Assembly: GCA_039794405.1 (NCBI GenBank)
Contig: JBDIVL010000017.1
Location: forward strand, 10,083-74,082
Direction: 5' to 3'
DNA length: 64,000 bases
Source of the DNA: JBDIVL01 sp039794405
GTDB lineage: Bacteria > Planctomycetota > Brocadiia > Brocadiales > Brocadiaceae
The notes below the pieces were generated by a model, which searched no databases, was not told where the DNA came from, and was given only the letters and a program-made list of their open reading frames with translations. Both the position numbers and the translations under genes were made by a program. Each line of letters starts with the position of its first letter. Positions within the stretch are counted from its first letter, which is position 1. Below, one piece after another: positions 17,070 to 26,721 of this stretch.

Positions 17070-18968
17070 CTATTTTATATTACGAAAAATACCTCTTTTT
17101 AATTTTTTCAACTCAATCTTAACGTCTGTTTTTACTTCACCATCTTTAAGTTTTATCTTTTGTTTTGATCTTTTGTACCCTTTTTTCTTTGTAAAGATCA
17201 TGTATGTACCTTCATTCAAGTCTGTAAATTCGAAAGACCCATTTATATTTGATAAAGTGGCACTGGAAAATTTTGTTCTTATACCTTTGAGCCTTACCCT
17301 TACAGAGTCAATTGGGTTACCTTTGGTATCTACGATAGTTCCTGAAATTTTACCTTTAATTGCAGGTGATGATTGTGGTATAGGAGTTGGTGACGATAAC
17401 GGCGTAGGAACCGGTGATGACAATGGTGTGGGAGTCGTTGATGAACCATCGGAAGCGAAGGAAAATAATCCTATGGCAGTGCCGGCCATCAGGTCGTCAA
17501 ATTTTAATACGTTCACATCTTCATAGGTACTGCTACACGATGTACCAAATACCGACCAGGTAACCCCTCCATCCGTGGTCTCATAGATACAATTACCTGC
17601 GGCTGCATAAGCAGTATCCGGGTTGTTTGGATCAAGGGTGACCGATGTGAAGTCGGTATTTGTTGAGCCAATTGCTGACGTTAATGACGTCCAGCTCCAG
17701 CTTGAAAAACCAGATGATGTGGGAATGTAGAGTGTCCCTTTGTAAACCCCGCCAGTGGTTGCAACATAGACGGTCATGTAATCCCCAACCGTTGTTCCTG
17801 CAATGCTCTTAACAATCTCGTTATCCAGAGATAGACCTGTACTGGGTGACCACCAATTGCCGGCACCAGTAACAGAAGTTCTTGCCCGGAGTCCTGTTTC
17901 AGAACTTGCAGAACTTCCAACTCCTGCCCAGGTTGTAGTATCAGTAACCCAGAGGGTATTTACCGGCACCCCGCTTATTGATGTATCTTCTGTCCAACTA
18001 TCACCCGTATCGTCGCTGTAATAAACACCTCCATCTGTACCGGTCTCCCAGTTATAACCAGAAAGATACATTCTGTTTGGTGTAGAGGGTACAAATTGGA
18101 TGGAGGTTATATTGGAATGGTCTGGGCGAGTACTTCCAAAAACACTGGTGTAGTCCTCAGTCTGGAACACCTTTGTCCAGGTGATAGAGGCAGACGTTCC
18201 ATTTGTTGTCTTGTATACCCTTCCCGCATTGTTTCCTACGAAGACGACAGAAGAATCGGTAGGGTGAATAGCAACTTCAGTAACCGGTGGTCCATCAACT
18301 TCGGGATAGATTGGAAAGTTCCAATCAGTTGGATCATCAGTTGTTGTTGAATCAGTAGGATCGAAGTTATTTGCCCTTCCAGCGCCGCTTTTTGCAGCAA
18401 TCCAGAGTTCTTTAGATGTTGAGGAATATTCGTAAAATTCCATGTCATTGAGAACAACGCCTTCTATTCCTTCATTATTTCCTATTTCTGAGCCAGTTGT
18501 CCAGGAACCGGAGGTATAAGTCATCTGACCAATTCCCCAATCTGTTCCCATATAGACAATTGCAGGATCAACCGGGTCAATCTTTAATGCACCATCATTT
18601 ACATGGGTTTCTACTGTATATGAGCCTACTACTGATGAAAGAATGGGGGCATGAGACCATGTTGCAGAAGTGTTGTCCAGTACTGACGCGCTGACAAAAA
18701 CATTATTGTTACTGAACTCGATATACTGGGGGTACCCACCAGAAAAATTATTGGTACCGGTGCTGGTAAAATCCCATGATGAGATCCATGTTATACCTCC
18801 ATCGACAGATTTGTAAACTTGTGGGTTTACAGAACTACCTGCAATGAAGATGGTATCTACGTTCGCTGGATCAACACCGACGAGGTGTATTTCTACTAAT
18901 CCTCCGGAAGCGCTGCTGGTTGGGAGAGTAAGAGAAGTAGAAGAAATGGAGGAACCACTGGATACCAA
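17070..18968 (-). CDS. Secreted BNR/sortilin-type repeat protein, C-terminal part after a frameshift
   Basis: 632 aa, but the first Met is internal to an older, longer gene. The body carries repeated Asp-box-like blades (YKSVDGGITW, YKTTNGTS, YYSDDTGDSW, YETTDGGVTW), which indicates a beta-propeller of the BNR/sortilin type. A Pro/Ser linker (about 520-545) leads to a carboxypeptidase-regulatory-like domain (GTIVDTKGNPIDSVRVRLKG ... NGSFEFTDLNEGTY), then a Lys-rich tail. The upstream sequence between 18969 and about 19050 is open in this frame and reads TSISVYDANTIFVVTRTSG, joining it to the N-terminal piece at 19007-19585. Likely an exported, surface or periplasmic protein; ligand unknown. 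Confidence 0.7.
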   Translation of the reverse strand: MVSSGSSISSTSLTLPTSSASGGLVEIHLVGVDPANVDTIFIAGSSVNPQVYKSVDGGITWISSWDFTSTGTNNFSGGYPQYIEFSNNNVFVSASVLDNTSATWSHAPILSSVVGSYTVETHVNDGALKIDPVDPAIVYMGTDWGIGQMTYTSGSWTTGSEIGNNEGIEGVVLNDMEFYEYSSTSKELWIAAKSGAGRANNFDPTDSTTTDDPTDWNFPIYPEVDGPPVTEVAIHPTDSSVVFVGNNAGRVYKTTNGTSASITWTKVFQTEDYTSVFGSTRPDHSNITSIQFVPSTPNRMYLSGYNWETGTDGGVYYSDDTGDSWTEDTSISGVPVNTLWVTDTTTWAGVGSSASSETGLRARTSVTGAGNWWSPSTGLSLDNEIVKSIAGTTVGDYMTVYVATTGGVYKGTLYIPTSSGFSSWSWTSLTSAIGSTNTDFTSVTLDPNNPDTAYAAAGNCIYETTDGGVTWSVFGTSCSSTYEDVNVLKFDDLMAGTAIGLFSFASDGSSTTPTPLSSPVPTPLSSPTPIPQSSPAIKGKISGTIVDTKGNPIDSVRVRLKGIRTKFSSATLSNINGSFEFTDLNEGTYMIFTKKKGYKRSKQKIKLKDGEVKTDVKIELKKLKRGIFRNIK

Positions 18969-19006
18969 TTTATAAAGACTTACAGTGCTGCCACTGGTTC
19001 TCGTAA

Positions 19007-19585
19007 CTACAAAAATGGTATTTGCATCATATACGGAAATAGAGGTATTTCAGTACCTGAACCAAAGGAATAAATTAAATCAAAGGAATCTGTTACACCA
19101 CCAGTACTTCTGTAAATGTCTCCATTAAAGGTTCCAATATGCATCCCTGAACTGTGCCCTAATAAAATATTAGGGTTTGTAATAGGAGTGGAGATACCTA
19201 CCCAACTTCCCGATGCTCCGCCGCTATCGTTCCCGTAGACTTGCGGACCACTTGACGTTTCAGTAATTATCGTGTAAATATCGTTCTCGTATCCAGGAGC
19301 AAGATTTGCTTCTATTTGAGAAGCCTTCCCAACAATAGTTGGATACGTTACTGCCTGCCACGATGAAGAGGAACCGGACACCCATCGATATACACCCGTA
19401 ATGCTATCAATAGCAATGAGTATCTCTGTTGTGCCACTATTATTGTATGCTGTAATATCTCTAACTTGTGCACCGTACACACCTAAATTTACCTTTTGGA
19501 GAGCAGAAAATGCCTTCTCATGGTGCAGGAGTATGTGTAAGGTAAATAAAAATACGAACCCTAAAATACCGACCTTAATTTTCAT
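19007..19585 (-). CDS. N-terminal part of the same BNR-type secreted protein
   Basis: 192 aa starting at ATG 19585 behind a GGGGAAAAG ribosome-binding site. A signal peptide (IKVGILGFVFLFTLHILL, cleavage near AFSA) is followed by propeller-like sequence with repeated TGVYRWVSGSSSSW and GDIYRSTGG motifs. It ends at a stop within about 45 bases of the point where the downstream frame takes over (around 19030-19055). One indel in this interval would restore a single protein of about 838 aa spanning 17070-19585. It is either a sequencing error or a recent inactivation. Confidence 0.65.
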   Translation of the reverse strand: MKIKVGILGFVFLFTLHILLHHEKAFSALQKVNLGVYGAQVRDITAYNNSGTTEILIAIDSITGVYRWVSGSSSSWQAVTYPTIVGKASQIEANLAPGYENDIYTIITETSSGPQVYGNDSGGASGSWVGISTPITNPNILLGHSSGMHIGTFNGDIYRSTGGVTDSFDLIYSFGSGTEIPLFPYMMQIPFL

Positions 19586-20403
19586 GTACTTTTCCCCTTT
19601 TTAGTCTATACTTTTAGTTAAGTTGGGTTTTAAAAGGTAAAATCCAACGATTTTTTACCTACCCTACAATCGTTCGACCGAGCTCACGACGAAGTCCCCT
19701 ACCGAGAGGGAACTTATCGAGTTCCTCTCTTGGGAAGGGCTAGGGGTATGTTTATTCATTGCTTAACAAAAAAGATTGAAATTCCTGAACGTATATTTAT
19801 ATCCCTCCCAACTGTCCAGATGAGTCTTCAGATAGTAGTCTTCAAAAGGCGTGGCATGTTATATACCATTCTTAATAAAGTTTTTCATATAACATGTAAG
19901 ATACTGCTATACAAGAAGTAACAAATATTCTTCATGATTTTGGCATGTAAGAGTCGTGTTTAAAACTTATACAGTTCCTCATATAGTGGGTTGAAATTTA
20001 TTACACCATTTTTCGTGAAGTCTTTGACATTCATCAAGCTTTCATTATAATTAAAAATCTTTATCTAAGATTTATCTTCACAAATGAGTCAAGTTTTAGA
20101 AGATTGCTGAAACCACAGATTGCACATATTCCCGTTTGCACGAGGACAAGTTTCACAGATAAGAATTTAAAGTTAGTGGATGAGTAAATGGGTATTCAGC
20201 CCATCTACCCATTTACTCATCTATAGCGATCTTAAAACAAAATATCACATAGCATAGCCGCTTTTCCGGGAAATACAGGGCTTCTGAAGACTATAAAAGT
20301 GACATTTTGTTGTAACATTACTATATCAAAATCTGTGTAATCTGTGAAATCTGTGGTTGCAATCTCTTTTTATCGGTCTGAGGCTTCACCTTGCTAGACG
20401 ATT
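19586..20403. other. Intergenic stretch with dispersed repeats
   Basis: About 820 bases without a supported gene. Near 19678-19745 there is a GTTCGACCGAGCTCACGACG-type stretch with CTCTCTTGGGAAGGG, common in dispersed non-coding repeats. Copies of AACCACAGAT / ATCTGTGGTT in inverted orientation lie near 20110 and 20350 and frame a 240-base block containing the palindrome at 20179. Confidence 0.5.
20179..20221. repeat. Perfect 16-bp inverted repeat
   Basis: GATGAGTAAATGGGTA at 20179-20194 is exactly repeated in inverse at 20206-20221 with an 11-base loop. No T-tract follows, so it is more likely a REP-type repeat than a terminator. Confidence 0.65.
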
Positions 20404-22968
20404 ATGAATAAAGATACCGAGATTACTGCATCTCCTTGCCTTTCGAAAGGACAACAAAAATATAGAAAAGATATAATCCCTTATATTATTTTGTCTACAA
20501 TATCAGTCATCATTTTTTGTAATTCACTAGGGAATGCTTTTGTTTATGATGATTCCGCAACTATTGTTAATAATACCTTCATTAAAAGTTGGAAAAATTT
20601 TTATAAAATTTTTTCATTTAACTACTTTATCCTTTCCGGTGAATTAAGTTATCGGCCTATTGTTACGTTATCGTATTTTGTTGATCATTCCTTTTGGGGT
20701 CTAAACCCATTAGGCTTTCACCTTACGAATATCCTCCTTCAAGGAGGAAATACAGTATTATTCTATACCTTCCTAAAAAAGATTGCCGCTTTAGGGAATC
20801 ATCAAAATCTTACGAATAATTTGGTTCTCAATCGTTCTTCTTTTGCTTCCAATCCAAAGCGGGACTCAGATGCTGGTTTTTCAGAGAATTATAAACAGGT
20901 GCTTAGGGTAAATACGTTTGCTTTTGTTTCTGCACTCCTCTTTGCTGTCCACCCAATTCTTACCGAGACAGTAAATTCTGTCAGTTATCGAGAAGATCTC
21001 CTCGCAGCTTTCTTTCTCTTAATTTCCTTTATTTTATTTCTGAAAATTGACGGTAAATCCTTATACGGAATTAAATATTTGCTGTATTATGCTAGTTCTT
21101 TATGTTCGTATCTGTTAGCTCTCTTTTCAAAAGAGATGGCAGTTACTTTACCTATCTTGATGGTATTACTTACGATCTTTTATTCGTCTCCGGGTAATGC
21201 CTTCCGGGAGGTTATCAAAAGAGTAAAAGGTATTTACGTCGGATACTTTATTATTACAGTTTTTTATCTGATTATTCAGTTCGTACTGTTCCGGCATACA
21301 CATATCAGGTTGGATCAAACCCACCAAAGTTTACTTGTCATGCTCAAGGTCATTGCATCGTATATAAAACTTTTGTTTTTACCGTTGAATCTCAATGCTG
21401 ATTATGTAGTTCCATCCATAACATCAGGAGTTACATCACTGATAATTTCAATATGCATAATCATCACTGTGATTATCCTTATAGCAAGGCTGTATAAAGG
21501 TAACAAACGATATTGTTTTTTTATATCGTGGTTTTTTATTACACTATTACCGGTGTCGAATATCATTCCGATAGGGAACATTATGGCTGAGAGGTATCTT
21601 TATATTCCAATTATGGGATTTTTAGGTGTTGCTGGTACTCTGATCCAGAATTGTACTGCAAGAAGAAACATAACAATGGTAGGTTTTGGAATTGTTATTG
21701 TTATCTTTGGTTGTGCGGGTATTCACCGGAATGGGACATGGCGTGATGAATTAACCTTATGGTATTCAACTTCTCATCGGGAGCCTAATAGTGCCCGGGC
21801 TCACCATAACCTTGGTGTAGTGCATAGCACAAAAGGTTTTTATGAGTATGCCGAGTTAGAGTACAAAAAAACACTTCAAATTAATCCACGTGATACAGAA
21901 GCGCATTATAACTTGGGAAATGCTTACGAGAGGAAGGGGATGACAGATGATGCGATAAAAGAATACCAGGAGGCGATCCATGGTAATCCATTTTATGCCA
22001 ATGCATATAATAATTTAGGTAGTATATTCAAAAAAAATCACCTCTTGGATAAAGCTATTGAATTTTATAAGAAAGCAATCCAATGTAATCCTTTTAATCC
22101 CAACTATTATAATAATCTTGGGCTGTGTTATTACGAGAATAAGCTTTACGAAGATGCTATTCTTGAATTTAAAAAGGCGTTAAAAATAGATCCTCAGATG
22201 TCTTCCGCATATAATAATATAGGAAATATTTACAAAGAAATGGGAAACTTCGAGAAGTCTTTTATTGAATATAAAACAGCGATCGAATCGGATCCTAATA
22301 ATGCGGATACTCACAATAACCTGGGTATCCTCTATACGAATAAAGATCAATTGGAAGAGGCTTTGGAAGAGTTTAAAACTGCAATTCTGCTCAACCCAAA
22401 ATTGGCCAATGTGCATAATAACCTTGGCATTGTTCATGCAAAAAAAGGCGATCTCGATAACGCTATTTACGAAATGAATTGTGCTGTAGCGTTAGGGTTT
22501 GATAACGCAGATGTACATAATAATTTAGCAGGTGTTTACCTGACGAAGGGATTAACGGATGATGCAATTGTTGAACTTAAATTAGCCTTGAAATTTAATC
22601 CTCAGGATAGCAATACTCATTGCAATTTAGGAAATGCGTATATTTCAAAGGATTTTAAGGAAGAAGCCATTTCTGAATTTAAAGAGGCTATTACTTATAA
22701 TCCTGCAGACGCAGAGATATATTACTACCTTGGGAATACCTTTTACCGGTCAACACAATATACTGAAGCAGTAAATGCACTTTATCAATCAATTCACTAC
22801 CAGCCGAATAATCCACTGGCGCATAAGATGCTTGGTGTTATCTATGCAAATTTCTTAAATAATCCTTCTAAGGCACTATTTCACCTGAAAGAAACGTTAC
22901 GATTAAATCCGCGGCAACCTATGGCAGAAGACATAGATGAGGTTATTCGTAAGCTTGAGAAAAAATAA
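20404..22968 (+). CDS. TMTC-like membrane protein with eleven TPR repeats
   Basis: 854 aa. The N-terminal half (about 25-440) has many hydrophobic helices and the conserved points of the TMTC/GT-C group: NAFVYDDSATIV with the double Asp after the first helix, SYRPIVTLSYFVD, and NPLGFHLTNILLQGGN. In eukaryotes TMTC proteins are O-mannosyltransferases using lipid-linked mannose; bacterial homologues are mostly uncharacterised. From about 463 to the end there are eleven TPR units of 34 residues with the NNLG / NP pattern, likely facing the periplasmic side. Best guess is transfer of a sugar to exported proteins. No other glycosylation gene is adjacent. ATG 20404; no strong ribosome-binding site. 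Confidence 0.8.
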   Translation: MNKDTEITASPCLSKGQQKYRKDIIPYIILSTISVIIFCNSLGNAFVYDDSATIVNNTFIKSWKNFYKIFSFNYFILSGELSYRPIVTLSYFVDHSFWGLNPLGFHLTNILLQGGNTVLFYTFLKKIAALGNHQNLTNNLVLNRSSFASNPKRDSDAGFSENYKQVLRVNTFAFVSALLFAVHPILTETVNSVSYREDLLAAFFLLISFILFLKIDGKSLYGIKYLLYYASSLCSYLLALFSKEMAVTLPILMVLLTIFYSSPGNAFREVIKRVKGIYVGYFIITVFYLIIQFVLFRHTHIRLDQTHQSLLVMLKVIASYIKLLFLPLNLNADYVVPSITSGVTSLIISICIIITVIILIARLYKGNKRYCFFISWFFITLLPVSNIIPIGNIMAERYLYIPIMGFLGVAGTLIQNCTARRNITMVGFGIVIVIFGCAGIHRNGTWRDELTLWYSTSHREPNSARAHHNLGVVHSTKGFYEYAELEYKKTLQINPRDTEAHYNLGNAYERKGMTDDAIKEYQEAIHGNPFYANAYNNLGSIFKKNHLLDKAIEFYKKAIQCNPFNPNYYNNLGLCYYENKLYEDAILEFKKALKIDPQMSSAYNNIGNIYKEMGNFEKSFIEYKTAIESDPNNADTHNNLGILYTNKDQLEEALEEFKTAILLNPKLANVHNNLGIVHAKKGDLDNAIYEMNCAVALGFDNADVHNNLAGVYLTKGLTDDAIVELKLALKFNPQDSNTHCNLGNAYISKDFKEEAISEFKEAITYNPADAEIYYYLGNTFYRSTQYTEAVNALYQSIHYQPNNPLAHKMLGVIYANFLNNPSKALFHLKETLRLNPRQPMAEDIDEVIRKLEKK

Positions 22969-23114
22969 TGTTTTGTTCCATCTTCATGAATAGAGTAATC
23001 CCTGCGCTTTCTGTGGTTAATCTTAAATTCTTTATTTGTTATTCGTTTAATTCATGAATTATTTGTCGAATTAAATTATTCGTTGACTATAAAGAATTTT
23101 TATTTATAATAATA

Positions 23115-23192
23115 AAAACGATAAGGGCAAACCTCGAGTGATCGGGGGACGCAAAGTAATAGGGTCTTTAAAGTAGCAGGGGTTTAATATTA
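23115..23192 (+). promoter_or_regulatory. Cyclic di-GMP-I (GEMM) riboswitch
   Basis: The conserved core is present in order: AGGGCAAACC (23123-23132), a short stem closed by CCTCGA and TCGGGG with loop GTGA, GGGACGCAAAG (23146-23156), then a second arm ending AGTAGCAGGGG (23172-23182). These are the strongly conserved parts of the c-di-GMP-I aptamer. It lies about 170 bases upstream of an amidase gene with a terminator between them, so c-di-GMP probably sets read-through. The effect sign (on or off) cannot be read from the sequence. Confidence 0.82.
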
Positions 23193-23260
23193 ATACACGG
23201 AAGTATTAAATAATCTTAAAATGCTACAACGATGCTAGCGTTGCAAGGAATTTTAAAGAT

Positions 23261-23312
23261 AGCCTTACTGCCGAAAGTGTTCTCATGAATATTTTCACAG
23301 TAAGGCTTTTTT
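23261..23312 (+). terminator. Intrinsic terminator, probably the expression platform of the riboswitch
   Basis: A perfect ten-base stem AGCCTTACTG (23261-23270) / CAGTAAGGCT (23298-23307) is followed by a run of T (23307-23312). It stands between the riboswitch and the amidase start at 23354. Part of the intervening sequence (CAACG ATGCTAG CGTTG near 23228-23244) forms another hairpin that could take part in switching. Confidence 0.8.
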
Positions 23313-23353
23313 ATTTGTTGACAAACTGAAAAAAATGGTGCTTATAAATAATA

Positions 23354-24064
23354 ATGAATAATCGTTTGTTTTGCTTAAATAAAAAAATGCATAAATACGA
23401 GAAGATTATTCAATATTTTTCGCTGGGTACGATAATATTCACGTCGGGCATACTTGTTTCTTTGCCATTTTTTGATAATACAAAGATCAAAAAGCCGGTT
23501 TCCATTTCCTTTTTTGATGATGCGAATACTGAAGATCCTTATTCTAAGTCCAATCTCATGCAGCTTTGCCGTACGAATGTAAACGAAAATCAATGGGAAT
23601 ATATTGTTGTTCATCATAGCGCTACGGCAAAAGGAAATGCCGCCAGGTTTGATCATTATCATAGGGAAAAGAGAGGATGGGAGTACGGCCTGGCTTACCA
23701 TTTTGTGATTGGAAATGGGTCTTTTTCCGGGGATGGCGAGATTGAAGTTTCTGAGCGGTGGAAAAAACAAATCCATGGAGCACATACGGCAAATATGAAC
23801 TGCAATCGTGTTGCAATTGGAATTTGTTTAGTTGGCGACTTCGAAAACGAAGGGGTTCCTACTGATAACCAATTCGAATCTTTAGTTGGGCTTATCCAAT
23901 ATCTTTCTGGAAAATATAATATTCCTTTATCCAATATCTTATTGCATAAACAGGTACATCAAAAAGGCACGGCGTGTCCGGGCAAAAATTTCCCGGTTGC
24001 AAAGCTAAAGACACGACTTCACCAAATTGCTTCAAATCCGAGTGATCATATCAAAAAACTCTAG
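23354..24064 (+). CDS. N-acetylmuramoyl-L-alanine amidase (Amidase_2/PGRP fold)
   Basis: 236 aa. An N-terminal hydrophobic segment (about 23-40, YFSLGTIIFTSGILVSLPFF) acts as signal anchor. The catalytic domain has the zinc ligands of the T7-lysozyme/PGRP family: IVVHHSAT with the first His, NILLHKQVHQKG with the second, and GTACPGKNFP with the Cys. YGLAYHFVIGNG and RVAIGICLVGDF are also typical. It cleaves the amide bond between muramic acid and the stem peptide in the periplasm. The upstream c-di-GMP riboswitch and terminator suggest control by second messenger, linking wall remodelling with surface or motility decisions. An alternative start at 23387 would remove 11 residues. Confidence 0.88.
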   Translation: MNNRLFCLNKKMHKYEKIIQYFSLGTIIFTSGILVSLPFFDNTKIKKPVSISFFDDANTEDPYSKSNLMQLCRTNVNENQWEYIVVHHSATAKGNAARFDHYHREKRGWEYGLAYHFVIGNGSFSGDGEIEVSERWKKQIHGAHTANMNCNRVAIGICLVGDFENEGVPTDNQFESLVGLIQYLSGKYNIPLSNILLHKQVHQKGTACPGKNFPVAKLKTRLHQIASNPSDHIKKL

Positions 24065-24071
24065 CGTAGTT

Positions 24072-24428
24072 TTATTTAGGCTGTTTTGTTTGTGCTTTGA
24101 GAAGTTCTGTCTTTACATCTTCAACAGATAAACCGTAAAGTTTTCCATATTGCTGTAAATTTTTGTCGTATTTGTAACTCCGCACAGCAGCAAGTCCTAA
24201 TCCACCTCCTTGAAAATACTCATAAATCATAATTGTCTGTTCACTTGTATCTACAAGGTAGAATGGCTGCCTATTACCGAGTCGTTCCCCTACGACACCA
24301 AAAACATGTCGTGTACTTCCATCACCTTGTGCAATAACGTAATTTGTTGTGTTTTTAACGATTAGGGTTATCAGGAGTAAAACAACGACTATAAGTAAGA
24401 TTGTGTTTAGGCTATATTTCTTATGCAT
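24072..24428 (-). CDS. Small single-span membrane protein, unknown
   Basis: 118 aa with one hydrophobic segment (NTILLIVVVLLLITLIV, residues 8-24) and a periplasmic-side remainder of about 90 residues. The middle reads GNRQPFYLVDTSEQTIMIYEY, a beta-hairpin-like pattern, and the end is basic. It follows the secretin gene on the same strand by 59 bases, so it may belong to the pilus operon. It converges with the amidase gene. No family recognised. Confidence 0.6.
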   Translation of the reverse strand: MHKKYSLNTILLIVVVLLLITLIVKNTTNYVIAQGDGSTRHVFGVVGERLGNRQPFYLVDTSEQTIMIYEYFQGGGLGLAAVRSYKYDKNLQQYGKLYGLSVEDVKTELLKAQTKQPK

Positions 24429-24487
24429 AGTTTTATATCTCCTGAATTAATTGGACATTTTTCCATATTAATTTGTAGCGAATTGTA

Positions 24488-26698
24488 TTAATTCTTTATT
24501 TTATTCCTTGAATTCGTTGTGTCTGATAGTTTGAGAGTATTTAGTGCCTGCTCTTCCTTAATGATAATTGTAGGTTTTAAAAGGATAATAAGATTTGATT
24601 TTTCGCTTGTCTTCTGGTTGCGGGAAAATAGCATTTTTAATATAGGTATCTTGGACAATATGGGTATGCCGGTTGTTATCGTATTTTTGTTGATAGAACC
24701 GAGCCCGCCGATCATAAGTGTCCCCTTGTCAGGTACACACACCGTTACGGATACCTGGGAAACATTTAATCTTGGCAGTTGAACCGTTTGTTCCGGTGGA
24801 ACAACAACAGTCCCACCCGTTGTGCCTCCTACCGTAATGTCTGTAGTTAACCCACTGAAAGTAAACTCGTCAATACTCTCGATTTGAAATACAGAAGGGG
24901 TTACTTCCAAATAGATGTACTTTCTATCGGCACCTACGATAGGTCTCACATCAAAGGTAGTACCTTCTGGTATTGTACCAATAACTGGGGTTACAATGCC
25001 TTCGGAAACAGATGTGCTTTGAACGTAGTTCCTCGTCTGGATAACAGCGATATTTCCACGCTGAGTATTAGAAAGTGTTATTCGGGGAGAAGTAAGTATC
25101 TCGGAGTCTTTGCTCTCCTGAACTGCACGCAGGAATCCTTTCAACATGGCATCATTGAATATAGAGTAATTAATCTGTAGTCCGCCTCCTTCATTAACAA
25201 GATTACTTAAACTATCACTTCCATCTGTATTAATAGATGCCCGGTCACTAAAAAATTCAGTAAATTTGTTTCCGATATCCTCTAAAAATTCATCAGTAAC
25301 GGTGATAAAACGTGCTTCAATGCTTACCTGTAAATTTTGCGTTGTTCTTAGAGAAGCGAGGAGATACTCAATTTGTTCGTGGACATATTTACTATTTACC
25401 ACCACTAAGTCGCCGGGTTGCCCTGTCCTTGCTGTAATGCTCCCTTCGCCTTGACCAGGGATATTTATCCGCCGTTGTCCGGCAGTTGAAGGGGCTCCGA
25501 TAATACTAACATTGGATGACCACGAGGATGGTTCTATAGTAGTAACAATCATTTCTATCAGGTCTAATACCCGTTCATAAGCATTCTTTATTTCTGTTTC
25601 TTCTTTTTTTGCCATACTTAATTGAGACGACGCTGCTGCCGCTGTAATATCAAATTTTAGAGGTTCTTTATCATCCAAATTGATTAATATATCCCTCACA
25701 TCGTAGATACGTAGTTCCATCTTTTGCCGGTAAATATGGATTATATCTCCTTCAATTACATATTCATATCCTTTGGGAAGGATGTACCTTAGAGCAGTTC
25801 TTAATGGTATATCCTTAAGTTTTAAGGTGATCGAAGCATCTCTTGCTTCTGCATCAATAATCATATTAATATTTGTTTTCTCTCTCAGAAAAACGACAAC
25901 ATCTCTTAAAGGTATATCTAAAAATTCAAATGAGATAATTGTGTTCAGGGCATTTTCAATGGTTTTTGGAATCTGATCTTTTGCAGGGTTAGGATTTATC
26001 TGGAGTTGTTTTGTTTTTCTTTTGTTTTCTTTTACCATGGTGTCTAATTTCGGAAGTTTTCGTTCCAGAATGTTTTCCCATTGATCTTTTGCTGGAAATC
26101 GTAAAATATCCTGATAGAGTATCGACGATTCCTTGAGGTTTTCCCGTGCCTTTAGTTCTTCTTGTTCTTCGGTAACTTTTAAATACTCAGAAGTAAGCTT
26201 GTACTTTAATTTATTTGACTGTTCTTTAATATATAACGCCTCTTTGTGAGAAGGGTCTATGGTGAGTATTAAATTCGAGATTTCGACTGCTTTCTCATAC
26301 TGCTTTTCCCGTAGAGCTGTGTGTGCATTTTGTATTAAAAGTGATAGTTCTTTTTCTTTATCAGGGGAATGGTAAGTAATTATTTCTTTTGTTTCATTGG
26401 CCTTATTCGGTGTATCAGATAAAGCCTTTTCCCTGAAAAGCTGATTTATCTCTTTTCGTAATGCATGTGATTCCGTATTGTTTGGTTCCAGAAGGATGGA
26501 TAATTCCAGGGCGTCAATGGCCTTTTCATAATCTTTTTGTTCGAAATATATTTTAGCAGATTTAAGGTAATAATTACTCGTATAGGAAGATTCTGTTTTT
26601 GAAATAACTTTATTTTGTGCCAGGATTTGTTTTAGAGTAAGAAGAGACAAAAATGCACTCAGGATAATAATTGGAATAAGAGTTGAAAATATTTTCAT
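24488..26698 (-). CDS. PilQ/GspD-type secretin with N-terminal TPRs
   Basis: 736 aa with a signal peptide (FSTLIPIIILSAFLSLLTL ... ILAQ) and a strong ribosome-binding site AAAGGGGGTGAC. TPR-like helices at about 40-190 (YYLKSAKIYFEQKDYEKAI; LILTIDPSHKEALYI) precede an STN-like N-domain (FLDIPLRDVVVFLREKTNI ... IPLRTALRYIL). The secretin channel core is at about 440-715, with VSIEARFITVTDEFLEDIG, DKGTLMIGGL and GIPILSKIPILKMLFSR, and ends LIILLKPTII. It forms the outer-membrane ring of a type IV pilus or type II-like machine. It is last of the pilM-pilN, pilO-like, 266-aa protein, secretin run. TPRs in a secretin are unusual and may replace a pilotin such as PilF. Confidence 0.88.
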   Translation of the reverse strand: MKIFSTLIPIIILSAFLSLLTLKQILAQNKVISKTESSYTSNYYLKSAKIYFEQKDYEKAIDALELSILLEPNNTESHALRKEINQLFREKALSDTPNKANETKEIITYHSPDKEKELSLLIQNAHTALREKQYEKAVEISNLILTIDPSHKEALYIKEQSNKLKYKLTSEYLKVTEEQEELKARENLKESSILYQDILRFPAKDQWENILERKLPKLDTMVKENKRKTKQLQINPNPAKDQIPKTIENALNTIISFEFLDIPLRDVVVFLREKTNINMIIDAEARDASITLKLKDIPLRTALRYILPKGYEYVIEGDIIHIYRQKMELRIYDVRDILINLDDKEPLKFDITAAAASSQLSMAKKEETEIKNAYERVLDLIEMIVTTIEPSSWSSNVSIIGAPSTAGQRRINIPGQGEGSITARTGQPGDLVVVNSKYVHEQIEYLLASLRTTQNLQVSIEARFITVTDEFLEDIGNKFTEFFSDRASINTDGSDSLSNLVNEGGGLQINYSIFNDAMLKGFLRAVQESKDSEILTSPRITLSNTQRGNIAVIQTRNYVQSTSVSEGIVTPVIGTIPEGTTFDVRPIVGADRKYIYLEVTPSVFQIESIDEFTFSGLTTDITVGGTTGGTVVVPPEQTVQLPRLNVSQVSVTVCVPDKGTLMIGGLGSINKNTITTGIPILSKIPILKMLFSRNQKTSEKSNLIILLKPTIIIKEEQALNTLKLSDTTNSRNKIKN

Positions 26699-26721
26699 GT
26701 CACCCCCTTTAAAGAAATCTG

